The notes: generated by a model not told the origin, from the letters alone. Numbered from the stretch's first letter, positions 21,731-33,062 are shown. The stretch is DNA of 64,000 nucleotides from Tenodera sinensis (GCA_030765045.1 CM060964.1:175003352-175067351), one strand, 5' to 3'. A program made the numbers and translations.

Positions 21731-23233
21731 CCAGGTGAATCAGCCGCGCCTTATTTTTTTGGAAGGTAGGCCACCCATCTAACGACATGTGCGCCTTAGT
21801 CCAATTTTGCGCTTACTAAAATGTATTGCTTAACGTTCTCAAAGAGAGGAATGCGTAAAGTTGAGAGCAACAGCGGTTTAAGGGACAGAACGTTCTCCTC
21901 GCTAAAGTACACCTCAAAAACATACGACTCGTTTACTGAGAGCGAATTCCGGTTTCCAGCCGATTTTACAAACTTTTTATTAGAGTATACATAGCAACGT
22001 AATTCAGTAAACGCCTCGGAAAAAATGGACCTATCATATGAGTACACTAACAACGTCAGCTAAAAAGAAAATGGTGGATTCTTGTACTTAGAGCAGGGAT
22101 TGGCTGCTAAAAATTAGGAAAAGTTTAGACACGCCTCATCCATCATGGACCCGTACAGTCAAAAGGGAAATATTATTAAACAACAGTTTATTTGCATTTC
22201 TGCGTGAACTACGCCTCGTGCATCTCAATTAATATGCATAACAGCTTTTGCCATTTAAGTAATAATATTAAAACGCCCAGTAAATAATGAAAACTGTCTT
22301 AAAAGGCTAATGCAATGGCATAGCGCCAGGCATACAAGTCCTACTATTGGACGTGGTACGTGCTTTCAGGAAGTCCCGAAATAGCTGAATAGGATTGTGA
22401 CGGGTCCTCTGCGCTTAACCCCCAATGACACACGCTCGAGTCTCAGCATTGTATATATATATTTTATGTTCATCAAAACTTGGAAACCGAATTCACAATA
22501 ATCTAATTATGAAGTCCCTGAGGGTTTAGGACATTATAACTTAAATCATTTTTGGTTGTCTGCATTTTTAATAGCACAATAATTCATTGTGTGCAAAATT
22601 GAGTTTAACTTAGATGTTAAACTCTGACAATGTAATTCCCTTGCTTTCTGTGTTCAAATGTGTATGAATGATCCTTATTTCAATTGCACCTACCTATTAT
22701 TGTGTTTAAACATCTACATAATTGTAGTTCACCAATAAAGAAACATCAAACAATGTCATAAAACATAAATAAAACAATAAAAATGAATATAATAACAGTT
22801 TTCAGAATAATAGTTTGTAAATTGTGAGGATTGCACGGTATATATATTATTTAATAATAATAAATAAAAAAAAAATTAAAAAAAAATAATGCATGCAGGT
22901 GATTCGAACCACCTTCACAGCAGACAAATTACTTCGGGGTCTTGCGCCCGTTCCAACTGAGCTACCTAGTAACGTGCGAACTAAACATCCGTTTAAGATG
23001 TAATATTCGCTGGTTCCAGTGAACATTTGCAGAAGTGCAAACGTCAGCTGTCTAATTATGAATATATTAAAAAGCGATGTGATAACATCTATATTAGTAC
23101 TAATTTCATCGAGTGTTTAACATCCATGTTAAACACGCGGGTAGAACCTGGTAATGGGGTCGGTGTTTTTATGTTGGACTATAAAATGCGGATTGCATAA
23201 AACTCGAGAATAAGGGGCAGCTGACTCACCTGG
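21731..23233. mobile_element. 1.5-kb non-autonomous DNA transposon with TIRs and TA duplication
   Basis: The left end, CCAGGTGAATCAGCCGCGCC, pairs with the inverted right end, CCAGGTGAGTCAGCTGCCCC, and the TTATT that follows matches too. A TA dinucleotide flanks each side (21729-21730 and 23234-23235). The interior has no transposase ORF. It includes a tRNA-like segment at 22893-22975. A TA target suggests a Tc1/mariner-type mobiliser, but other TA-target families cannot be excluded. Confidence 0.7.
22893..22975 (-). repeat. tRNA-like sequence inside the TIR element
   Basis: On the minus strand it reads GGTAGCTCAGTTGGAACGGG, an exact A box, then AGGTGGTTCGAATCACCT, a B box within a 5-bp T stem (AGGTG/CACCT). 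The 5' and 3' acceptor strands do not pair and the T loop is 8 nt rather than 7, so it is tRNA-derived and not a working tRNA gene. Confidence 0.5.
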
Positions 23234-23600
23234 TATGTTAATTATGGGTCACTATAGGTCAGAAAATGGAGGATTTTATTTGTCCTTTTTTGCCTTTTTA
23301 GCTATTCTTTGATTTAAACGTCCCTTTTTAGAATTTTTATTTGTCCTTTTTTCCTTTTTAGCTATTTTTTATATAAAGATCCTTTTTTAGTATTTTTGTC
23401 GTTTAACGGTTGTTTCTGCAACTTTAACTTCGTTTGAATAGGTATCTCTTTTTCTTGTTCAACAGAGTCTAGTGTAAATTCCAAATTCTTTTAACTAATA
23501 CGCACTCCAACTCTGGCTACAGCAGGTAACAGGTGAGAGGAACCTTTGTATGAATTCAAATCAGCACCAACAGAGAACCTAGTAAACCTTCTCCAAATAT

Positions 23601-23843
23601 AGCGGCGCCGTGGCCGAGCGGTTAGCGCGCTCGCCTACCACCTAGGCGGCCCGGGTTCGATCCCAGGGACCCGCATGTGGTATTCGTGGTGGACGAAGCG
23701 GCGTCAGGGCGGGTTTTCTCCGGGTACTCCGGTTTCCCCCGCCATCTCATTCCACCGGTGCTCCATCTTCATGTATCATCAGTGTCACCGCCTGCGGTGC
23801 CGTAGTAGTAAAAGCGGGCGTTAAACACTACAACACCCACCCA
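23601..23843 (+). mobile_element. tRNA-derived SINE (family b) with 13-bp TSD
   Basis: Exact CTTCTCCAAATAT copies at 23588-23600 and 23844-23856 bound the element. The head has GCCGTGGCCGAGCGGTTAGC (A box) and GGCCCGGGTTCGATCCC (B box), like a class II tRNA. The body is GTGGTATTCGTGGTGGACGA and so on. It differs from the long copies at 12.2 and 62.1 kb in its 3' half, so two subfamilies share one head. Confidence 0.85.
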
Positions 23844-24029
23844 CTTCTCCAAATATCCCCTTATGTTTGGCCAGCATCGTGACAATGACCTCGAGCAGAG
23901 GGTAGCAGTGGGTAGATTGTATTCAGCATATGTTTCACTGCAGTTTCACAATTTGTGAAATAAATATTGGTCATAAACATTTCAAAAACTAAGCTTAGTT
24001 AAGCGTCTTTTTTGTGACAACTTGTGTCT

Positions 24030-25222
24030 CAATTTGGAGTAGAGGTATTTTCTACTGATAGAAGCATTCTTTTCTGCAAATATTGTGAAGTGAAAGTTAC
24101 TGCAGAAAAGCGGTAACATGTTCAGCAGCATATTGGGCGTGAGAAACATATGAGAGCAGCCTTCCGGACCACGGAGAAAAGAAAATCACAATTTCTGTTA
24201 GGGCAAAGTGCTAGTGGTTCTAAGTCATCTCCGTTTTACAAAGACCTTTGTAGTGTCTTAGCGCGAATCAGCAGATTTACTGGCATGTAAAAGAACTGCG
24301 GGACGAAATTCCGGCACACCGGCGACGCCTATGTGATCCTGGAAATTGATAATGCCGTCAAAAAACAAAAATAAAAATAATATAACTGGAACATTCCCAA
24401 CGAGTCTACCCTTCGGAAGGAGCACGTGCACCGCTGCTATGAAGACACTATAGAAAACATTGGCGCCTATGTTGCGGATAAATCAATATTTCTGTCTATC
24501 GATGAAACAAGCGATGAAGTGGGTCGTTCCATTGCAAATGTGATTGTTGGTACATTAGAGGAAGACAAAGCAGGGAAAATATTTCTTCTCGCAATGGAAA
24601 TTCTGGAGAGAGTGAATCATCAAGAGTGTTTGATAAAAGGCTCTTTCTCTTGTGGCCACGGGGAATAAAACACGACAATGTGCTGCATTTTGTCACTGAC
24701 GCAGCACCATACACGGTGGAGTACTTGGTTAAGCGCTTGTGCGTATTACTGCAATCATTTTGATGTGATTAAATCTGTGATTGATAGTTTGAATAGGGAA
24801 GATGCTGCTTCCGTTGCCATGTCGCAGGATCTGATGGCTAAACCTCAACTGAAGGGCAATCTGACATACATTAACAGTAACTTTGCTAATTTGGTGTCAG
24901 CCATCAACTATCTTGAAAAACGAAATTAAACCATTCATTCAGTGATCTAAGGTGAGTGATGTGCAACATCAATTGCAACATTGTGAAGGTGAAACTGGAA
25001 AAGCCATCAGCCAGAATATGAGACTAGTGCTTGAAAAAAGCCAGGGATATGAAACAATGTGCAAGATAAGTGAACTATGAAAGGAGAACATTCTGATGTG
25101 ATTGCTTTTGACGATGAGTTTTCTCCACAAAGTTCCACTTGTTTCAAGTATGAACCAATGACATCCGTTGACATGGAGAGAAGTTTTTCAATGTTTCGCA
25201 ACGTGCTGTCAGAAAACTGACG
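24030..25222 (+). pseudogene. hAT transposase pseudogene with BED-type zinc finger
   Basis: It begins with a BED-like finger, ILFCKYCEVKVTAEKR then HIGREKHMRA (C-x2-C, H-x5-H). After a SINE fragment it continues with STLRKEHVHRCYEDTIENI, FLSIDETSDEVGRSIANVIV (first catalytic-region Asp in IDET), a frameshift, TRWSTWLSACAYYCNHFD, the VIDSLN helix, and finally the tail SVDMERSFSMFRNVLS. Several stops and frameshifts show decay. Domain order is that of hAT transposases. The parts match the copies near 33.1-34.2, 46.9-47.7 and 52.3-54.1 kb, so they form one family. Confidence 0.7.
24250..24370 (+). mobile_element. SINE 3' fragment inside the hAT pseudogene
   Basis: The sequence CAGCAGATTTACTGGCATGT and the following GGGACGAAATTCCGGCACAC matches the body of the SINE at 1.85-2.1 kb. 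It ends in an A-rich tail (AAAAAACAAAAATAAAAAT) at about 24360-24378. It interrupts the reading between the zinc finger and the catalytic region. No TSD was seen. Confidence 0.5.
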
Positions 25223-25618
25223 TTCCTTTGCACTAAGAATTTAGAGATGACTGTTGTGATATACTGCAACGCCAACTGAGGTAGGCTTTCTGAGTTGAAT
25301 TTCTGTAACTTGAGGGTGATTAAGCCAAGTATGATTTAATTATATCTATTTCTTTCCCCAGAATATCCATTGTTGGTTGCTGAATCAGAAGAAGCATTTC
25401 TTTCATGTAGTTTTTCTCGCTCTAAGTGTTGCATATCACTTAAATGTTGCACTTTCAAACTTATTCATTGAATATCTAATTACAAATTAATTTATTAATT
25501 TGCAGGTATCGCTTCTTTATGTCATTTTCCCCAGTATTTAGGTCCTTTTGGGGATATTTTTAGATCTTTTTAAAGTTCCTTTTTAGGCAGTCCTCAACTT
25601 CCCAGCCCTAGTGATGAG

Positions 25619-25951
25619 TGTAACAAACATGTCCAATGCAGTTATTATCGATATAGAACCGTTTCGCCGAAAAAAAGAAAACCTAATTTTTGTCATATAT
25701 TTGGATCCAACTAACTTCTTGACACATGGATGTAAGTGGTTTATTATTTTACTGACTTTCGCGCAAACATTATGTGAACAATGCTATAATGCATTTATAC
25801 TTTAATGTGGATGAATTTAGTTACAATTTAATGTTAAAATGTCATGCAAAGATTAATTTCTAAGAGAGATTTGGCAACGTTACGTCGCGTGTTCTCACCC
25901 CGTTGAACGGCGGCCATATTCGGATGCAGGGGAGGTTAGGGAAGGTATCAC
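25619..25951. other. No gene seen; YY1-like motif
   Basis: A/T-rich spacer to 25880. After that G/C content rises. GGCGGCCATATTCGG at about 25911-25923 contains a GCCAT core (reverse complement ATGGC) like a YY1/Pho promoter motif. Confidence 0.3.
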
Positions 25952-26009
25952 ATGGCGTTAGTAAAGATGAGGGGAAAGGGGAAGGGCAGGAGAAAAATTC
26001 ATGCACCAG
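25952..26009 (+). other. Candidate short first exon, basic peptide
   Basis: An ATG at 25952 opens 19 codons, MALVKMRGKGKGRRKIHAP, that run into a donor-like CCAG|GTATAAGT at 26009/26010. A YY1-like motif lies just upstream, as at many housekeeping promoters. I found no acceptor or second exon, and the peptide does not match a family I know. Confidence 0.2.
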
Positions 26010-26439
26010 GTATAAGTATTAGTGGGTGAGGTGGCAGCTTTAGCTGTCATTTATGACAAGAAGATCATTAGTTATATTTCAGCCCTGTAATCTACAAAAG
26101 AACACAATTGTTTTATAAAAATTAAGAAGACTTTTATTTGTTTGTGAATTATAAGCAATTACTATTGTTTTAGCTCGTAGTGGATGATAGTAATGTGCAT
26201 TATGTATTGGGAAAATCTGCACCCCATTACGTCAGCATTGTTTCAACCCTAAAATAGGTGTTTTCGATTGCTTCATTTTTCTGCTTCCTTAACTCTGGAA
26301 AACTGAATCTTCATTATTACTTGAACGAATACACAATTTCGTAACATTCACACATGTGAGGCACAATGTTTCGAATAGTGCGGATTTTCCCAAGGAAGTG
26401 GCCCCCTCAGGGGTACGGTAAACATCTGAGGTGAGAGCT

Positions 26440-26600
26440 CGCCTCGAAGCACACGCCGGTCGGGTGCAACACAGGCCACCTGCATGTGCGAGGACGACTT
26501 CCAAGCACTGCGAGTGTTTTGTTTACATGTTTAGGTCAATGCTGGCCTCGAAGCACACGAAGGTCGGGTACAGCACATATCGCTGATGTATGCGAGGACA
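26440..26600. repeat. Direct repeat of about 33 bp in a G/C-rich patch
   Basis: GCCTCGAAGCACACG followed by GGTCGGGT occurs at about 26441-26466 and again at about 26544-26570, each followed by CAxCACA. TGCGAGGACG also repeats (about 26487 and 26592). It looks like a roughly 103-bp duplication. No function is evident. Confidence 0.5.
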
Positions 26601-27888
26601 GCATTGCCATTTACATTGACCCCCCCCCCCCCAAAAAAAAAAAGAATGAAATTTTTACAAAACGATTAAAGCTACCAAAACGAAACTTAGTATATTTTTG
26701 TATTTGTTACACTTACATCTATTTGCCAGGTTATTCTGGCCGAAGCAGTACCTTCCACCTAGTAGCTATTATTTGTACCTATGGTTTGTTACATTTTTAT
26801 TCCTCACTTACAAATATATCCATGGGCTGAAAACATTTTGTGAGACTAGTGCATATTGGACCTTACATATGCCAGACAATCTAAGAGAGCTTCAGTTTCA
26901 AATCAGGTGCTCTGTCTGTAAAATTGCAGAAATGAAATTATCGCACCTCACGCTCGACTCTCTGTAACGCGACTTCTTGCTTTGATTGCTCGAAATTGGT
27001 AAAGAAACTAAAATGGAGGAAAGGCAACCTGTATGAAATATGGTGCTAAATAAATTAAATTTAGTAATATGCGGTATTTTCCGTGGTACAGGTGCAGGGA
27101 TAGCGTATTTGCCACACAGGACCGGATTTCGTAACTCGGGCGGCGTAAGTTACCCGGATGTGCATCTTCTATTTATTTTTCTTGGCTCATTTATAGGACT
27201 GAGCTCGGCATTTGCAGAACATATCGCACTTGTGACCGATGAGTGACCCTTGCGGAGGAAAAAGTTAGCAGAAAGTTATTTATCTGTAGAGCAATCTTAT
27301 GACACCTGTGGAAGAAGTTTTCAGAAATGGGTCTTACAAGTGAATGGCTTTCCTACATGATACAAGGGTTAGAAGGGAAAGGTAATGAAAGAGGCTAGAA
27401 ACAAACCGGCTTCAGACGAAATCACATTACATTTGTACAAATTATCATAAAAATGTATAAAAGAATTTTGTATTAAAAATAAATGTAACGTGCGTAAAAT
27501 CTTGAGTAACGGATAGGATAATATACACAATATGGGAAATATAATCTACACCGCCATACTGTTTTGCTTTTTTGCTGTGAACCTCTAGGAAATATTCCCG
27601 GTTTCGTAGTTATTGGTAATTACCAGTACTGCAAACACATGCTTATATGATAAGCCACGAGGGTCTATTGTAATTGAATTTACAAAATGCCGCCATATAT
27701 ATATATAATATGTAGAAACTTTGTTCCACATTAAGAAATGTTTTCACCATCACCTGTGTAGGTACCCTTGATTGTATTATTGCAATATTTAATGTGTAGC
27801 ATATAAATAGGAAGCATGTGAAAACATCCATTACATTGTATGTTTTATGCTTTTACTGAATATTATTAAAGAAAGTGTTTTACTACTT
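26601..27888. other. No supported gene
   Basis: A C run (26621-26633) and A run are followed by A/T-rich sequence. A block at 27075-27145 is bounded by TACAG and GTAAGT-like signals and could look like an exon, but it is open in one frame for only about 24 codons and has no recognised domain. Confidence 0.35.
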
Positions 27889-28030
27889 ATAGTAGATAGA
27901 GGAAGTATTGCATTGCACTAAACAATTCTGTATTGAGATTTCACTGGAAATGCATGCTTTCAGATACCCTAAAGCCAAATAAGGCAGCTTTAGAAAAGAT
28001 CCGTGGTTCAAATCCCAGCTATGGCATTGA
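27889..28030 (+). repeat. Family R fragment joined to a tRNA-like B box
   Basis: AGAGGAAGTATTGCATTGCA and the following TTCAGATACCCTAAAGCCAA match the first 100 bp of family R. At about 27998 this switches to CGTGGTTCAAATCCCAGC, a B-box-like core, suggesting a truncated SINE joined to it. Confidence 0.4.
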
Positions 28031-29456
28031 ATTTTTAAGTTTCATTCTACCCGCTTCCAACCTTGACCTGCACACAGTTATTGTGAAAGAACAATTAATT
28101 TCCTTTAAAGATCAGTAACACAGGTTGCTCTTAGCACGTGCGTTATTGTCTCTGCTAAATGAAAAATCGGAGGTTTTGTATATCAATATTGAAGCTGACT
28201 GCTGCTGCTCTCTGAAGCCTTTGTTATCGCACATTAGCTAAATTGGGCAGTGGGGAAATGATTTAAAAGGAATCACACCGTCTGTTCCTACAACGTGAGC
28301 TTATGGGAAATGACTTGCACGTATGCTGACAGTAAGTCACATGTCTAGACGTCAAAGTCCCAAATGTGCTTAACAAAAACATGCAAAAGTATATTCGTCA
28401 CACTTATGAAAAATATATTTAACATCCACTGAAAGTCGTCAAGCTGCTTGTTTGGGGAAAATTTACATTTATAGATTATGCCAATGGAAAACCTATGCCA
28501 CCATCAACAGACCACTCATAATTGCCAGTTATTTCTATGAAACCTTTAAATTGTCGGTGTGTTTTGGTACTTCAACGGAAATAGTTAACAATCTTGCAAC
28601 TATCAAAACTATTTCCTTAACATGTTCATATCTAACATTTTTGCCAGACATGTTATATGGGTATCAAGTTGTAGCTGTAACAAAAGCTTAAACAAAATTA
28701 CCATTTCAGTGTGACACAAGAGTAGCGAAAGAGCTGCGCTGTGCCACCCCTGGTATGTAAGGGTGGTACAGTAGCAGCATAGTGGGGAGCACGTTATTGA
28801 TGTAGGTACAGTAAAAAACAGCAGAAGTTCTAGGAGCAACTTATACCTGTGAATGTGTGCTGAGAACGGAGGGGGGGAGGGGACTACTCGCCCACTGCGA
28901 CCCGATATAGATCTATTGCGGGCTACCCCCCCCCCCCCCCGCCCCAGGGGAAAGGAATGAGGTGAAGTGAAACCGGAGCACGGAAGAGAACGGAGCTCGA
29001 CCTATCCCCCAGAGACGCACAGCAGTCCAGGACCCTTTGGATTAACGGACCTGACTCTGCCATCTCAGTTGTACAAAAATGGCGTCGGCTGGTGGCGGTG
29101 ATTTCTGAGGTGTTTCCACACGCTATCCTTCGTATTATTTTCTATGCCTTTGAGTTTTTTATAACAATTCCTATGTAAGTTTGTCTTCATATTAGCAAAG
29201 CGAGTGTTTAAAAACTTTTATTTGGGCAGTATAGGGAACGGGAATAAATGTAATAACGTGTTGACTGTGCCGTGTGTTTAACCACGTGTTCATGTTTAGT
29301 GTGTTTCATCTAAGGCTATGGCTACGTTAGCCGTATAGTGTGGTTAATTTATATGTTTGCAAATACAATTTCTGTCACGATTACAGTGGTGAGCGGTTGT
29401 TGAAGAAAAACTGTTCCAGTAGTGTACGTTAATGTAGTCATACCTCAAACATCACA
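28031..29456. other. No supported gene; G/C-rich block with a C run
   Basis: The stretch 28860-29110 is G/C-rich, with a C run at 28928-28944 and AAAAATGGCGTCGGC at about 29076, a strong YY1-like motif. It could be promoter DNA for the candidate exon at 29457, but that is inference. Confidence 0.3.
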
Positions 29457-29522
29457 ATGCTCCGTAACTGTTGCATTTCCGGATGCAAATTAAAAATCAG
29501 AAACTTTCAGTTAAAACAAGAG
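29457..29522 (+). other. Candidate first exon with a Cys pair
   Basis: An ATG at 29457 preceded by ATCACA (acceptable Kozak context) opens MLRNCCISGCK and ends at CAAGAG|GTAAAT, a fair splice donor at 29522/29523. An N-terminal C-x3-C right after the Met recalls the start of THAP zinc fingers, but the remaining ligands would be in other exons that I cannot identify. Confidence 0.25.
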
Positions 29523-29772
29523 GTAAATTGAAACGTAACGCTTGTAAATTCTATTTAATTACTATAAATTGCAGCGTTATGTGTGTTGCCGGTGTGTATA
29601 TAACATGGTGAATAGTGAAAGACAATTTCGAGGCGCCGCTCTCCTACAGTTTTACCCATGTAAGTAGTATGCTGCTTGTATTTATGCATTATCTTTTGTC
29701 TTTGTAATTTAAATGTGTAGCTGTAGTTTAGAAGAAATGTGTTATGTTGCTGCATGTAAAACCGTAGACTAT

Positions 29773-30516
29773 AGCAAAGTTGGGAAAATGTTTACAAAAT
29801 CGGCCGCTCGAGAAAACGAATGAAACATAGTGCAATGGATGCAGTTTTTATTGCTAATTACGATTTTGTAAGTTTTATTGTGCGCTCAAGCTTCGTTTTT
29901 TATTTATGAGCAAATTTCGTACGTGCGATGCAGTGGTTTTATTTCGCTTATGCGGCGGATATTTAGCTAATAAATGTGTATAAACGAGTATAATATACAC
30001 CAGAATGATTGATTAATGATTACGTTGAAATGATTGCATAAACACTGCCCAAATTGTAAATATTTCGATAACACAGGACCCTGTCACCCCACTCATATAC
30101 ATACACTAACCTAACCTAACACGGGCAAAATTTCGATAACATAGGACCCTGTTACTACACTCATATACATACACTAAACCTAACGTAACACAGGAAAAAC
30201 GAAAACGAAGCTTGACCAGCAAATAAAACTTTCAAAACCGTAATCAGCAATAACAATTTCAACGTAAATACATTAATCAATCATTCTAGCATATATTATA
30301 CTCGTTTATAAACATTTATTTGCTAAATATCCGCCGCATACGCGAAATAAAACCACTGCATAGCACATACGAAATTTGCTCATAAATAAAAAACGAAGCT
30401 TAAGCGCATAATAAAACTTTCAAAATCGTAATTAGCAATAAAAACTACATCCATTGCACTATGTTTCATTCGTTTTCTCGAGCGGCCGATTTTATAAATA
30501 ATTACCCAAAGTTGCT
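29773..30516. repeat. Foldback inverted repeat with arms of about 265 bp
   Basis: The left arm (29773-30040) and right arm (about 30250-30516) are inverted copies. Blocks such as AATCGGCCGCTCGAGAAAAC, ACATAGTGCAATGGATG, AAGCTTCGTTTTTTATTTAT and GCGGCGGATATTTAGC pair with few mismatches. The loop (30041-30250) contains two direct copies of ATTTCGATAACA(C/T)AGGACC, each with CTCATATACATACACTAA, plus CTAACCTAACCTAAC. A piece at 30198-30250 also repeats the right arm in direct orientation (ACGAAGCTT, AATAAAACTTTCAAAA). It looks like a foldback transposon or MITE. TSDs are not evident. Confidence 0.75.
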
Positions 30517-31204
30517 TTACAATGCTGATTTAAGGTTACGTATTTCATATATGTATTTCATTTACAGTGCTGTTTTACTGTTATTATTTTTAATATTTCA
30601 TCTGCTTTTGTGGATTCCCCCTGTAAAATGGTGTCATGAAGTGCTGAGTAATATGTTGTTGCAAACTGAGTAATCAAAAGTTTTCAGTAATAGTAAAAGC
30701 AAATTTCCGCCCTAAAGCTTTTGAATTTAGTAGGTAGCTAATTATTCTAAATGGCAGCATTTGTATATCAGCCATCCAGTATAGTATGTTTTGTGTAGGT
30801 ATATAACATTATGTACATTGTACAAGTGTGACAAGCAGTGTAAACAATGATTAATAATTGAGTCATCTCAATGTCAACACTTCTGTTTTATTTAAGTAAC
30901 ATGCTGCTTGTAGTTTTGTCTATCTTCTTTGTAATTTTAGTGTGTAATGCAGTTACATAATGACATGTAGACCTGTAGATTGCATGAATGATACTTAAGA
31001 TTATATATTTCATTGCCCATGGGTTATAGTTTAATACTAAATGTCATGCTTTTGTTTACTTGAGGTTATGTTTAAGGCAGTGTTTTTGTGTTTAACACAG
31101 CCCATATTCACAAAATAGGCATGTTATTACACAACATTTTTATTTTACTGCGTTGAAATCGTAGCCTGTAGACGAGTTGTTTATAAGTAGTTCCCACCAC
31201 ATAG
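30517..31204. other. No gene seen
   Basis: A/T-rich spacer. ATGCTGCTTGTAGTTTTGTC at about 30901 resembles ATGCTGCTTGTATTTATGCA at about 29670, so part of the flanks of the foldback may be duplicated. Confidence 0.35.
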
Positions 31205-31655
31205 GCTGCCATCTTGAATCACAATGTCAGGTCCGGTATTTAGGAGGCCCTGAGCAGTCCCTAACAGTTCCAGATATTGACATCTGGCGCCCGAAGCACA
31301 TCCGTTCAGGAACAGGGTGATGGAGCGACCCTAGCGGTCCAAGCGGCAACTTCCTAGACAACCAGGAAAGTATGTTTCCAGTGAGCATGCTGCTCTGCCA
31401 TCTGCCCGCCAAAGCCGGAACCAACCACTCCACGAACCGCCCCTGGAAAGGTGAGAAAAATGAATGAAAGGAAATGAGAAAGGAAGGGAAAGGAAGCCGT
31501 GGAGATAATGAAAGCACCCCAACATTCGCCTAGGTGACATGGGGAAACCACGGAGAAACCCATATTAGAGTGCGCGGATATCGAACCCGCGACCTCCCGA
31601 ATGCGGGCCACAAACGTTACCGCCTGAGTCATCCCGCTCGGTAACTTATACCTGT
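31205..31655 (-). mobile_element. tRNA-derived SINE (family c-like head)
   Basis: On the minus strand it begins near 31643 with ACCGAGCGGGATGACTCAGG, giving an A-box region, then GGTCGCGGGTTCGATATCCG as a B box. This is the same head type as at 14741. The body contains GTGGTTTCCCCATGTCACCT and extends to a G/C-rich tail near 31210. No TSD was identified. Confidence 0.6.
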
Positions 31656-32744
31656 ATGAACAACAGTGAGCAAGAGCGATTTCCAACAGCACACTTTGGG
31701 TGCTCGCGAAAATAGGAGTTGAACCACACCATAATGCACTCAGACATGTTTATTGACTTAAGTTTGTCCGTGTCTAAAACGTCATTAGTTCAGGGATGCA
31801 TTGATAGGAGAGGTGAGCTTTCAGCTATTCATTTTTTTTCATTTTCTCCGCAATTGGTTCTCTTCGTAGAACTTGTATAATTTCTCACTTATTTTGTTTT
31901 CTTGCTTTTGCTTCAAGCAATTGTCTGAAATGAACTCATAAGGAAATGCAGTCACTCAGGGGCGGATCCAAGGGGGGATAAGGGGGTTGTATCCCACCCA
32001 TAAATTTGGACACTATTAAGGACGTAACTAAAGAAAACAGTATTCATATTAATTCAGAAATACGATCGAGAATCTGAGCGTTTTCTACGCTAATTTCATT
32101 AAAATAATAAATACACATCTAATGAAATAACTAAATATATGATGATAATAATATCCTGCCATCGTAATTCAGAGCAGAGAGATTTAGAGCGGTTAATGAT
32201 GCGTATGGTGGTAATGATGCGGTTATGCTTCCCATTATCTCGTTCCAAATTGTATGAACATCTAGGGCAATACGATAACACAAATCGTTCTGCATTTTCA
32301 GGAATCTTCTGGATTGCTTCGGTAGTAAAAATGAGGAGGCTTATATCATCTTTGAACAGATGCAATGAAATTATTTTCCCGTATATATATGTGAAAAGAA
32401 AATGAATCACATAAATCGAAAAATTGCTATGCATGACCTTCCATTTGATCATCAATCATATTTTGAATTTGTGCAATATTCAGCATTGGTCTTGGCCGTC
32501 CAATCGAGACGCAAAACTCGTTACACCCGCACTAAGTACGCTAGTTACACTGTTGGTGGTTCATTAATTTATTTGACAGTCCCCGTGAAGATTCACTCGA
32601 AAGCGCTGCTAAAACTGGGTTTGTTTAACCGTGGTTTATCCGTTACAACTACCTTCAGACAGTGTTGCCAACCCGTGGGATTTGTCCCATATTGTGCGAC
32701 ATTTTGACAAATATTTTTCAGGAAGGAACAAAGGGACTTTTCTG

Positions 32745-32777
<33 letters not shown>

Positions 32778-33062
32778 GAGATGAATATGGGGCATTTAAT
32801 AACTCCTGCCTATAACATAGTGTAGTAATGGTTATGGTACACACAACAGCAAACATAAACATTTCACGGAAGTTAAATACACAACACACACAAACTGTCA
32901 TTTGTGCAACCAGCAATCAGCACTCTCACTAAGGGCGCAGTAGGTTTGCTTACAGACACAACAGTAATAGCCATGCACTATTACTAGAGCGAGGACATAT
33001 ATCCACGCAGCAACATACTATCTTACAAAGTAGAACATGCTGAATTTAAAATCTTCATAAAA
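31656..33062. other. No supported gene; candidate transposon ends
   Basis: CAGGGGCGGATCCAAGGGG at about 31957 resembles a common DNA-transposon terminus, and CAGTGTTGCCAACCCGTGG at about 32660 resembles another, but no partner ends were found. An A run occupies 32743-32774. Short ORFs here lack domains. Confidence 0.3.

Larger units (their letters stand above)
23250..25610 (+). mobile_element. hAT element remnant
   Basis: The left subterminal region (23256-23400) and right region (25520-25600) both carry T-rich TTTTTAGxxxTTTT motifs. The right end is CTTCCCAGCCCTA followed by GTGATGAG, matching the ends of the elements at 848 and 54722. The left terminus is degraded (TAGGTCAGAAAATGG near 23257) and no matching TSD is visible there. 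A family b SINE and a SINE tail have inserted within. Confidence 0.55.

Noticed and set aside
23601..23680. Functional tRNA gene
   Set aside because: A and B boxes are present, but the acceptor stem does not close and the sequence continues into a SINE body with a TSD. The same holds for the tRNA-like heads at 1.86, 4.9, 7.43, 15.8, 22.9 and 31.6 kb.
30106..30120. Telomeric array
   Set aside because: Only about three CCTAA units occur here and at 46149-46164. They sit inside a foldback loop and at a LINE tail, not in an array.
31957..31980. DNA-transposon end CAGGGGCGGATCC
   Set aside because: A frequent terminus type, but no inverted partner in the window.
32620..32780. DNA-transposon end CAGTGTTGCCAACCC
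   Set aside because: It resembles common TIRs, but no inverted partner or TSD was found nearby.
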